Made by a program: the position numbers and the translations under genes. The notes under the pieces are model-generated. The model ran no database searches and was not told the origin of the DNA. It saw nothing but the letters and a program-made list of their open reading frames with translations. A stretch of 46,664 nucleotides of DNA from positions 1 through 46,664 of the IMG/VR virus record IMGVR_UViG_3300042922_001023; one strand, 5' to 3'. Positions 40,772-46,664 of the stretch are shown one piece after another. The DNA comes from a virus. The stretch's first letter is position 1. Each line of letters begins with the position of its first letter.

Positions 40772-40921
40772 TTATGCGCTCATTTTGGTCCTGCCAGACC
40801 GGATGAGCTTTTTTCTTACGCTGATACAATGCGGACATACATATCCGCTGCTTGGAATCTCCTGCCTCACACTGATATTCCAGATCCTGCGGCAGGTGAT
40901 ACATTTCTTAATCCTTGCCAT
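40772..40921 (-). CDS. Small zinc-ribbon protein
   Basis: A 49-residue basic protein, below ORF cut-offs: KKCITCRRIWN and GYVCPHCISV give C-x-x-C twice, a complete zinc ribbon, followed by a basic tail. It overlaps the preceding gene by 14 bp, which supports expression. Likely nucleic-acid binding. Confidence 0.65.
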   Translation of the reverse strand: MARIKKCITCRRIWNISVRQEIPSSGYVCPHCISVRKKLIRSGRTKMSA

Positions 40922-41123
40922 CAGAACTCAGCTCCTTCCCATCGATACAGCAATTCATCTGATCAGCTATTACTTCTGCTGCTTCTCTGTTTTCGGTCCA
41001 TCCTCCTGCGTACTCCCTGTTACCAGAATGGTCGATTTCATTTATGTCTCGTAAACGGTAGACTGCATACATCTTGTCTCCACCTATGTAATTTAAGGTT
41101 ACCTTCCATTTACCGTAGTTCAT
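40908..41123 (-). CDS. Small hypothetical protein
   Basis: A 71-residue protein with a strand-rich first half (GKWKVTLNYIGGDKMYAVYR) and an acidic end. GGAGG lies about 9 nt ahead of the ATG. Such short beta-hairpin proteins are common in phage early operons; function unknown. Confidence 0.62.
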   Translation of the reverse strand: MNYGKWKVTLNYIGGDKMYAVYRLRDINEIDHSGNREYAGGWTENREAAEVIADQMNCCIDGKELSSDGKD

Positions 41124-41124
41124 C

Positions 41125-41322
41125 CTATCTCTCCTCCCTGTTCTGCTTAATTGCTGAAATAACAGCTCCAACTATTACAGCTCCAAATACTGCTCCGCAT
41201 CGAATTAGCGCTTGCCAGACAGTGATCAAATCAAACTCGAGTGAGCCTGCTGTCCCGTAGATATAGAGAAATGCTAAGATGCCGAGAATGAATTTAAGGA
41301 GTGTTTTGATATCTTCTTTCAA
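41125..41322 (-). CDS. Small 2TM membrane protein
   Basis: A 65-residue protein with two hydrophobic segments, LLKFILGILAFLYIYGTAGS and LIRCGAVFGAVIVGAVISAI, and a basic end. It starts at TTG 41322 after GAGGAGAT. It may be a superinfection-exclusion or small membrane regulator; unproved. Confidence 0.62.
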   Translation of the reverse strand: MKEDIKTLLKFILGILAFLYIYGTAGSLEFDLITVWQALIRCGAVFGAVIVGAVISAIKQNREER

Positions 41323-41359
41323 GGTGGATCTCCTCTCTACCTCTTAAGACATTTATGCT

Positions 41360-41596
41360 TTACATGATGAGTGACTTTTCTTCATCACTGAGTCTAATCG
41401 CAGCACATAGCCTTCTAAGTTCTCCCAGGGTAAATGTCTCAGGACGCTTCTTTTTATTCTGGAATGTACGCTTTGTACACATAAGCTTTACGGCAATCTG
41501 CTCTTCGCTCAAGCTGTACAATTCCATGTTTTTCGCTATGTACGCCCTTATAAGCCTATCCTTCTGCTTATCCTCAGTTTCTTTGAGCTTAGGCAC
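41360..41596 (-). CDS. HTH-containing early regulator
   Basis: A 78-residue protein starting at GTG 41596 with AAGGAGGTG in front. LSEEQIAVKLMCTKRTFQNK is a helix-turn-helix like those of XRE-type phage regulators, followed by TLGELRRLCAAIRLSDEEK. It is the second leftward gene from the switch and could be a Cro/excisionase-like factor. Confidence 0.7.
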   Translation of the reverse strand: MPKLKETEDKQKDRLIRAYIAKNMELYSLSEEQIAVKLMCTKRTFQNKKKRPETFTLGELRRLCAAIRLSDEEKSLIM

Positions 41597-41627
41597 TGAA
41601 TATCACCTCCTTATCATGCTTTCCTGA

Positions 41628-41676
41628 TTGACACTCATTTACAAATGTGCTAATATAATCATCGAACACTTGTTTG
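41628..41676 (+). promoter_or_regulatory. Rightward promoter with LexA-like box, antisense to the Cro-like gene
   Basis: TTGACA (41628-41633), 17-bp spacer and TAATAT (41651-41656) form a near-consensus promoter pointing right. CGAACACTTGTTTG (41663-41676) sits at the expected transcription start and differs from the box at 28752 by one base. The transcript would run antisense through the 70-residue HTH gene toward the repressor. Confidence 0.6.
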
Positions 41677-41678
41677 TT

Positions 41679-41891
41679 TTATGCTACCTTCTCACGTGCA
41701 AATAGGTAATCATAGTCATATTCAGGAAAAAAGACATTCTTGATTTTTGATGCTTCATCGAAGGTAAACCCTGACACTACCAATCCATTAAGCTTATCGC
41801 TTATAGTAGCCTGTCTGCATTCAAGAAGATTTGATATCTGAATTCCTGTGATACCTTTCAACTTCATCACCTTTAATAAGTTGCAATACAT
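41679..41891 (-). CDS. Cro-like HTH protein
   Basis: A 70-residue protein. MKLKGITGIQISNLLECRQA followed by TISDKLNG is a compact helix-turn-helix, and the C-terminus is FFPEYDYDYLFAREKVA. The ATG at 41891 is chosen because AAAGGAG stands 8 nt before it. It is the first leftward gene, driven by the promoter at 41940-41968 and divergent from the repressor, as for Cro or an early antirepressor. Confidence 0.78.
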   Translation of the reverse strand: MYCNLLKVMKLKGITGIQISNLLECRQATISDKLNGLVVSGFTFDEASKIKNVFFPEYDYDYLFAREKVA

Positions 41892-41910
41892 AGCAAATTC
41901 TCCTTTCATA

Positions 41911-42010
41911 TAATTCGTATTTCCGTATTTCATAATTGAATTATATACCGACTTACGAATTAGGTCAACATAAAAATACTGACTTACGAATTATTACGTT
42001 ATTCCGTATT
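41911..42010. promoter_or_regulatory. Operator repeats of the lysogeny switch
   Basis: GACTTACGAATTA occurs twice as a direct repeat at 41950-41962 and 41981-41993, 31 bp apart (about three helical turns). Inverse half sites TAATTCGTA (41911-41919) and the related TTCCGTATTT (41921-41930 and 42002-42010 region) flank them. The first full repeat lies in the spacer of the leftward promoter: -35 TTGACC (41963-41968), 17 bp, -10 TATAAT (41940-41945). These should be the repressor and Cro binding sites. Confidence 0.7.
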
Positions 42011-42016
42011 TTTTTC

Positions 42017-42045
42017 TTTACAATATTTGTTTCTCGGTATATAAT
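42017..42045 (+). promoter_or_regulatory. Repressor promoter
   Basis: TTTACA (42017-42022), 17-bp spacer, TATAAT (42040-42045), about 30 bp before the repressor ATG. It is divergent from the leftward early promoter across the operator array. Confidence 0.75.
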
Positions 42046-42076
42046 ATAAAAAACAATTATAGTAGAGGGATAAACC

Positions 42077-42403
42077 ATGGAAAAAGCTAAGATTCTTGAG
42101 AGGTTAATTAAAGAGCAGGGTTATAATTTAAAAGCATTTGCTGAAAAATGCGGCATACCTTATACAACACTCTATGGGATAATTAAAAACGGAGTTGGTA
42201 GAGCATCTATGGATAACATATTGATTATATGCAAATGCCTTGGAATCAAAGTAGAAGAGCTTGAAGAAATGGCAGCGGGTGCCCCAAAGGAAAATTATGA
42301 GCCTACATATGAAGACATTAAGATTTTGGTAGCGAGAAACGGAAAGCATCTCACACCAGAACAGAAGCAAGAAATAATAAAGACCCTGCTTTCAGATAAC
42401 TAA
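42077..42403 (+). CDS. XRE-family phage repressor
   Basis: A 108-residue CI-like repressor. Residues 5-65 form the XRE helix-turn-helix: NLKAFAEKCGIPYTTLYGII followed by SMDNILIICKCLGIKVEELE. The C-terminal 40 residues (LTPEQKQEIIKTLLS) are helical and may dimerise; there is no LexA-type autoprotease domain, so inactivation probably relies on the ImmA/IrrE protease next door. TAGAGGGATAA precedes the ATG. Confidence 0.88.
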   Translation: MEKAKILERLIKEQGYNLKAFAEKCGIPYTTLYGIIKNGVGRASMDNILIICKCLGIKVEELEEMAAGAPKENYEPTYEDIKILVARNGKHLTPEQKQEIIKTLLSDN

Positions 42404-42418
42404 ACGGAGCTGATATTA

Positions 42419-43114
42419 TTGGACTATAAAATGATCAATCAGAAAGTATTAGAAGTGTTTATAAAATACGATATAAAATCGTTTCCTGTAGATTGCAAGT
42501 ACATAGTTAATAAACTCGGATATAATCTGTTTAAATATTCCGAATTATCAGAAGAAAAAAGAAATAGCTGCCTTATGGTGAGCGATGAATCGCTAATGTT
42601 ACATAATAATATTTATTATAATGATGACATGGTAAATTCACGTATCAGATTCTCAATATCTCATGAAATAGGTCATATTATTCTTAATCACGGTGAGTAT
42701 ATGAATCCAATAAAGGAGGCAGAAGCAAATTGTTTTGCAAGCTGCTTACTAGCTCCACGAATGGCCATCCATTATGCAAAATGTAAAAATCAGAATGATG
42801 TAGTAAAGATATTTCACATTTCTCAGGAAGCTGCACAATATGCATTTGACGATTATCGACGTTGGTATCGGTGGATTGTAATACATAAGATGGCCGCCTT
42901 TGATAAGGCTATGTATCAGCATTTCTATAACGCCGATGCAAATTGCTTTGTATATAGTGTTAAGAAATGTGCCTATTGCGAATCAGAAATTTATAACTCT
43001 CCCGATATACTGTGTAAAGAATGCAAAACACCCACCCCATTCTATCTTCAGCATCCCCAGTATGATGACGATTTATTAGTTGCAGAAAATCACTGGCTCT
43101 ATAGTGGATTATAG
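42419..43114 (+). CDS. ImmA/IrrE-family metallopeptidase with zinc ribbon
   Basis: A 231-residue protein, 15 bp after the repressor. FSISHEIGHIILNHGEYMNP holds the H-E-x-x-H zinc site, and KEAEANCFASCLLAPRMAI is the downstream Glu region. The C-terminal 50 residues have KCAYCESEI and DILCKECKT, a zinc ribbon often fused to phage ImmA proteins. Such proteases cleave their partner repressor upon induction. The TTG at 42419 follows GGAGCTG; an ATG four codons later is also possible. Confidence 0.88.
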   Translation: MDYKMINQKVLEVFIKYDIKSFPVDCKYIVNKLGYNLFKYSELSEEKRNSCLMVSDESLMLHNNIYYNDDMVNSRIRFSISHEIGHIILNHGEYMNPIKEAEANCFASCLLAPRMAIHYAKCKNQNDVVKIFHISQEAAQYAFDDYRRWYRWIVIHKMAAFDKAMYQHFYNADANCFVYSVKKCAYCESEIYNSPDILCKECKTPTPFYLQHPQYDDDLLVAENHWLYSGL

Positions 43115-43126
43115 CACAGAAAAAAA

Positions 43127-43151
43127 CCGCCCCTGTAGCAAGCAGGAGCGG
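43127..43151 (-). terminator. Terminator between immunity and integrase genes
   Basis: CCGCCCCTG/CAGGAGCGG stem (43127-43135, 43143-43151) with one mismatch. The T-run lies on the minus side (GGTTTTTTTC), so it stops leftward transcripts best; it may also weaken rightward read-through into the integrase. Confidence 0.65.
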
Positions 43152-43280
43152 CATTGCAATAAAATAATCAGGTGATTATAATACTGCCATAGACAAGCCT
43201 ATTATAACACCTTTAACATAAATCAACAATATGTTGGGTGTATTTTTTATACCCAAATTTCAGAAAGGAACGTGATAATA

Positions 43281-44558
43281 ATGGCAAAAGCTAAGAAATT
43301 GCCCAGCGGAAGCTGGAGGGCTCTGGTTTATAGCCATTCAGTAAATGAAATAGATGAGAATGGCAATATCGTATATGGGCAGGACGGTAAGCCTAAACAA
43401 AAGCGCATATATGAATCATTCACAAGCGACGACCCTTCCCTCAATGGTAGGAAGGAAGCAGAGTATGCAGCTGCTGAATTCGCCTTGAATAAGAAAAAAA
43501 AGAGCAAGCCTCGCAATATGACTCTCGCCGAAGCTATCGATGAGTATATCAGTAATTCTGATGCTATTCTATCACCGACCACTATACAGGGTTATAAGAC
43601 AATAAAAAAGAATAGTTACAAGGATTTAATGAGCGTACCTCTCACAAGCCTATCAAACGAACTGCTCCAGAACGCAGTCAACATTGAGGCAAAAAGACCA
43701 TCGAAAAAGAATAAGAAGAAGCCAAAGCCTGTTTCTCCTAAAACAATCAAGAATACATACGGTTTGATAACAGCAGTCATTAATAGATATCACCCGGATC
43801 TTGATTGCACAGTCAAGTTACCGGCTCCAGTTGAGCACATAAAGGAGCTTCCTTCTCCAGAAGTAATAATGTCTGTTGTAAAGGGAACCGAGATAGAACT
43901 TCCCGTTCTTCTTGCAATGTGGCTATCATTTTCCATGAGCGAGGTCAGAGGACTTAGAAGGTCATCCATTAGTAATGGATACATAACAATTAATGAGGTT
44001 GTCGTAGATGTTGACCGTAAAGCAATTCGTAAACAGCAAGCAAAAGTGCATACGCGTATCAGGAGGCACCAGATACCGGAATATATCCAGGAGCTGATCA
44101 ATAAAACGGATCTAAGTCATGATGAATTGATACAATTAAGCGGGGATGCAATCTATAAAAGGTTCATGAGGCTATTAAAAAAGAATGGGATTCCTCATAT
44201 GTCATTCCACGACCTAAGGCATCTCAATGCTTCTATAATGGCTCTGCTTCGCATACCTGACAAATACGCAATGGAACGCGGAGGATGGAAAACGGATAAG
44301 GTAATGAAGAAAGTCTACACCCATACGTTTTCTGATGAGCGTGAAAAGGTGGATGCGGTTATAGACAATTACTTTGAATCTGTAATAAAGTCAACCAATA
44401 ATGATGTGGATATAAAGAAATACAAAGCATGGTTAATGCTGTATGACAAGACTGAAGGAGGCAAGTCCCTGGACGAATTTAAGTCATTCATGCAACACGA
44501 AATGCAACACGAAATGCAACACAAAGAAAAAAGACCCTTGAAAACTCAAGAGTCTTAG
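43281..44558 (+). CDS. Tyrosine recombinase integrase
   Basis: A 425-residue integrase. An AP2-like N-terminal arm-binding region (PSGSWRALVYSHSVNEIDEN) is followed by a SAM-like core-binding domain (MTLAEAIDEYISNSDAILSP) and the catalytic domain. HDLRHLNASIMALLRIPDKY has the H-x-x-R box, ERGGWKTDKVMKKVYTHTF gives the Trp and nucleophile Tyr. At the usual Arg I position the sequence reads LSFSMSEVRGLRR, with Ser where T-G-x-R normally has Arg. The end carries three 12-bp tandem repeats (MQHE, MQHE, MQHK). The ATG at 43281 is used; a GTG 9 bp earlier is possible. Confidence 0.93.
   Translation: MAKAKKLPSGSWRALVYSHSVNEIDENGNIVYGQDGKPKQKRIYESFTSDDPSLNGRKEAEYAAAEFALNKKKKSKPRNMTLAEAIDEYISNSDAILSPTTIQGYKTIKKNSYKDLMSVPLTSLSNELLQNAVNIEAKRPSKKNKKKPKPVSPKTIKNTYGLITAVINRYHPDLDCTVKLPAPVEHIKELPSPEVIMSVVKGTEIELPVLLAMWLSFSMSEVRGLRRSSISNGYITINEVVVDVDRKAIRKQQAKVHTRIRRHQIPEYIQELINKTDLSHDELIQLSGDAIYKRFMRLLKKNGIPHMSFHDLRHLNASIMALLRIPDKYAMERGGWKTDKVMKKVYTHTFSDEREKVDAVIDNYFESVIKSTNNDVDIKKYKAWLMLYDKTEGGKSLDEFKSFMQHEMQHEMQHKEKRPLKTQES
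44490..44525 (+). repeat. Three tandem 12-bp repeats in the integrase 3' end
   Basis: ATGCAACACGAA at 44490-44501 and 44502-44513, then ATGCAACACAAA at 44514-44525. They encode M-Q-H-E/K three times. Being tandem and next to the attachment end, they could be slippage products or arm-type binding sites. Confidence 0.8.
44523..44556 (-). terminator. tRNA-Pro terminator inside the integrase coding end
   Basis: On the minus strand AGACTCTTGA-GTTTT-CAAGGGTCT is followed by TTTTTTCTTTG. It lies just downstream of the tRNA-Pro 3' end and within the last integrase codons, so the phage DNA supplies the terminator of the host tRNA transcript after integration. Confidence 0.75.
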
Positions 44559-44560
44559 TG

Positions 44561-44634
44561 TCGAGGCGACGGGATTCGAACCCACGGCCTCTGCGTCCCG
44601 AACGCAGCGCTCTACCAAACTGAGCCACGCCTCG
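44561..44634 (-). tRNA. tRNA-Pro(CGG), prophage attachment target
   Basis: A complete 74-nt tRNA on the minus strand: acceptor CGAGGCG/CGCCTCG, D arm GCTC/GAGC, anticodon arm CTGCG-TTCGGGA-CGCAG with anticodon CGG, T arm with TTCGAAT, discriminator A; CCA not encoded. Its 3' end faces the integrase 2-3 bp away, the classical arrangement for integration into a tRNA 3' end, so the attachment core is expected within about 44561-44600. It decodes the Pro codon CCG. Confidence 0.95.
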
Positions 44635-44677
44635 ATCTTATTCATTGCAGTGCTTCTACAGAAGCACCGCATTAGTT

Positions 44678-44706
44678 ATTATCTAATAAAAGTACTAAAA
44701 AGTCAA
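44678..44706 (-). promoter_or_regulatory. Promoter of tRNA-Pro
   Basis: TTGACT (44701-44706), 17-bp spacer, GATAAT (44678-44683) on the minus strand. The 40-nt leader contains a perfect hairpin, GTGCTTC-TACA-GAAGCAC (44650-44667), perhaps a processing signal. Confidence 0.7.
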
Positions 44707-44775
44707 CTGTTAATTTTACTTTTTTCAATAAATTATTATGATACAATTGCAGTCCAGTCAGACCGAAACTCCGGA

Positions 44776-46506
44776 TTAATTCATAGCTTCCTGTCCTTCA
44801 TAGGATAGGCTAATCCGTACCAAGCCCTCCTCCATCGGTTCTTTCATCCACAGACCAACTCGATATACGGTCTCTTCCTTCCTATTATGATTCCTAACAA
44901 CAACCTTCTCTTCTTTATAATATAGCATAGTATCATCGTAAGACAGAAGCATTCTTCCCGACTTACCGATCAGAATGAGACTGCCTGCCTGCTTGAGCTG
45001 GGGCTTCACCACAGTGATAAAGCCTTCTTCAAAACAGATTGCTTCTGATGCCTTATAGTAATCCTCAAGAATAATGCTTTTTTCTTTATGATCAGAGATG
45101 ATACTGCGGCGGTAGGACTGAAGCTCCGGTATCTGATAGAGCTGCGCTAGCTCCATTGTGATATATGAATAATCTGCCTCAGCTTTTACCTCAAGAACCT
45201 GACAATGGTATTCTCCTGCTCTCTGCTCCTGATTGGCTACCACTGCTACATTATGATAGTATGATCTGGTGTGAGGATAAGTATAACGCTTCTCTCCAAA
45301 ATAATCCGCGGTATATGCTCCTGCACCGAGATCAGCCAGAAGCTGCTCGCCTGAAATCGCAAATAGAAAGCTTCCAACATCGTTATGATTATGTGATTCC
45401 ATATTGTTTCCGCCTTTTACAGCGAAATAAAAAGGATTATTCCTCTGTATCAGCCATTGCTTATCGGCAAGATATATTGCAGTATTCTTTGGTGTCTCCG
45501 ATAACAATTCTTCTTCTGTCCACCAGAGATCTCGACTGATATGCTGAAAACGATAGCAATGATCTGAATCAAAGGAGGGAACGGACGGACAAGCAGGTAT
45601 TTCTATATTATATTCCTTCTTCAGATAGCATAATAAACCCGAAGGGATAGCTGCCTCCGCCATACTATCGGAAAACGGAACATATGTGTTGCTATTCATC
45701 TGCAGATATTGGGGGAACCCTGCAATTGCCTTCAGCTTTCCCGACAGTTCCTTCGGTATGGTATAACCAAGCTCCAGCTCCTGCCGCATTGCGGTATAAT
45801 AGGTATAATATCCAAAGCCATAGGCCCAGTACCCGATGCCTTCTTCTGTGGCCCCATCCTCACCAAAGCCTTCCAGATAATAACGCATCGCTCGTTCCAC
45901 CTTCGGTAAGAGTTTCTGCTGCTCTTCTTTCTCTGCCAGTAGAAGTGCTGCAATACCGATGGAACCCGCACATACTGCACTCCAATTGTTACTCAATGTC
46001 TCCCAACCCCATTCCTTCTCCAAAAAGGGCTTAAAGGTCCGTTCTTCTACCCTTCTGCGGATATGGGTCTGGATAAACGGATGGATTAGGTCATGATGCA
46101 TGGTAATAATCTCACTTAAGGTTGCGGCAGTCTCTGCAGCAAAAAGATCAATCCGGGAGGCGACATCCTTATCAAAGCCTTCCTCATCAAAGGGCAGATG
46201 AGCGGCCAGGCACCAGGTAAATTCGTTGGAGACCGACCATAAGAGTTCATTCAGTTGAGCTACCTCCTGCTTATGGAAGGTTCCATTCGTATTCCACAGC
46301 AGATAAAGAGCCAATGCTGTCAGCCTTTTTCGCACTTCAAAATATGCTGCCTCTGATTCTTTTCTGCTGCCACTTTCCACAAACTGCCGATACCCTTCAA
46401 ATAAGATTGGCGGAGTACTCTCATATCTTATTTTACTTACATACTCCTCTATTTGCTCCCTCAACTTCCTGGTAGCTTCCTTGTTCTCCCAGCCTGATAT
46501 TCTCAT
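44776..46506 (-). CDS. Heparinase II/III family polysaccharide lyase-like protein
   Basis: A 576-residue host protein. Residues about 80-330 form the helical toroid (LYLLWNTNGTFHKQEVAQLN, WSAVCAGSIGIAALLLAEKE, EGIGYWAYGFGYYTYYTAM). From residue 370 the heparinase II/III C-terminal beta sandwich starts: GNNMESHNHNDVGSFLFAIS with the conserved H-N-H-N-D and GEQLLADLGAGAYTADYF. There is no signal peptide, so it probably acts in the cytoplasm on imported uronate-containing oligosaccharides. The start at 46506 has GAGGTG 8 nt ahead. It lies outside the prophage. Confidence 0.85.
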   Translation of the reverse strand: MRISGWENKEATRKLREQIEEYVSKIRYESTPPILFEGYRQFVESGSRKESEAAYFEVRKRLTALALYLLWNTNGTFHKQEVAQLNELLWSVSNEFTWCLAAHLPFDEEGFDKDVASRIDLFAAETAATLSEIITMHHDLIHPFIQTHIRRRVEERTFKPFLEKEWGWETLSNNWSAVCAGSIGIAALLLAEKEEQQKLLPKVERAMRYYLEGFGEDGATEEGIGYWAYGFGYYTYYTAMRQELELGYTIPKELSGKLKAIAGFPQYLQMNSNTYVPFSDSMAEAAIPSGLLCYLKKEYNIEIPACPSVPSFDSDHCYRFQHISRDLWWTEEELLSETPKNTAIYLADKQWLIQRNNPFYFAVKGGNNMESHNHNDVGSFLFAISGEQLLADLGAGAYTADYFGEKRYTYPHTRSYYHNVAVVANQEQRAGEYHCQVLEVKAEADYSYITMELAQLYQIPELQSYRRSIISDHKEKSIILEDYYKASEAICFEEGFITVVKPQLKQAGSLILIGKSGRMLLSYDDTMLYYKEEKVVVRNHNRKEETVYRVGLWMKEPMEEGLVRISLSYEGQEAMN

Positions 46507-46591
46507 CCTGTCCACACCTCACTATAATATAAAGAATGAATCGTCCTACAATCCAATTATACCCCAATGCCTTAAGCATATAAAGCATTGA

Positions 46592-46664
46592 TTAAACCTC
46601 ACTAAAATATAACTCAGTCAGCTCCGGTTCACCCATCATCGCTTCCACCAACAGATCCAGATGG
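46592..46664 (-). CDS. 3' end of a host gene, partial
   Basis: The last 23 codons before a TAA at 46592-46594 are open to the window edge and read HLDLLVEAMMGEPELTELYF followed by SEV. The acidic C-terminus is typical of a soluble enzyme but too short to identify. It runs in the same direction as the heparinase and probably precedes it in one locus; about 85 bp separate them. Confidence 0.5.
   Translation of the reverse strand, partial: HLDLLVEAMMGEPELTELYFSEV

Noticed and set aside
40769-41260. 163-residue plus-strand reading frame
   Set aside because: Cys/Leu/Ser-rich low-quality protein, no binding site, opposite to three small minus-strand genes with good starts and overlaps.

Overview
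This window is dominated by one temperate prophage of a low-GC Firmicute, probably a clostridial or Lachnospiraceae-type bacterium. The evidence is AT-rich intergenic DNA, strong AGGAGG ribosome binding sites, frequent TTG/GTG starts, PBSX (Xkd)-like structural genes, LexA-like CGAAC-N4-GTTTG boxes and a flanking heparinase II/III-type host gene. The contractile-tail genes (sheath, tube, baseplate J) predict a myovirus-type virion. The integrase (43281-44558) abuts the 3' end of a tRNA-Pro(CGG) gene at 44561-44634, which marks the right end of the prophage and its likely attachment site. I found no second copy of the tRNA 3' end near the left edge, so the left junction is probably outside the window.

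Layout. 1-2830: plus-strand cargo, namely a small Cys-containing protein, a secreted Big2-domain protein, a nuclease lipoprotein with a calcium-binding-like tail, and a small membrane protein, several with consensus promoters and terminators. 2872-23977 (minus): lysis (amidase, holin), tail fibres, baseplate, tape measure, a tail chaperone with an A AAA AAC frameshift site, tube, sheath, connectors, capsid, scaffold, a MuF minor capsid protein with a toxin-like C-terminus followed by a possible immunity gene, portal, terminase and a metallopeptidase. 24135-31694: AT-rich accessory genes, many with their own promoter and terminator: a three-gene membrane cluster, a further 2TM protein, an atypical tRNA-like gene, a secreted kelch/FN3/Big2 protein broken by one amber codon and preceded by a consensus promoter containing a LexA-like box, an adenine methylase, and a two-gene operon of a polytopic membrane protein with a DUF3578/DUF3883-type nuclease. 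31760-32761: a late-regulator candidate and two tiny plus-strand genes. 32758-41596: replication and recombination (DUF927 helicase-like protein, CHC2 primase fragment, ERCC4 nuclease, SSB, nucleotidyltransferase-fold protein, Sak4-like ATPase, DUF1351 protein, AbrB-like regulator), with an iteron cluster at 33565-33784 that looks like the phage origin. 41679-43114: the lysogeny switch (divergent HTH genes, repeated operators, ImmA/IrrE protease). 44776 to the end: host DNA.

Working model. In the lysogen the plus-strand repressor operon and the independently promoted cargo genes would be expressed. LexA-like boxes at 28752 and 41663 suggest SOS control of the kelch gene and of the switch region. 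After induction the leftward early operon would replicate from the iteron region, an ArpU/RinA-like protein would switch on the late genes, and in-operon terminators after the capsid and tube genes would grade expression. Genes too short for usual ORF cut-offs were found by reading the sequence at 4230-4373, 24135-24197, 32322-32474, 32666-32761, 40168-40326 and 40772-40921. All functional calls rest on motif and family recognition by eye; no database search was run.
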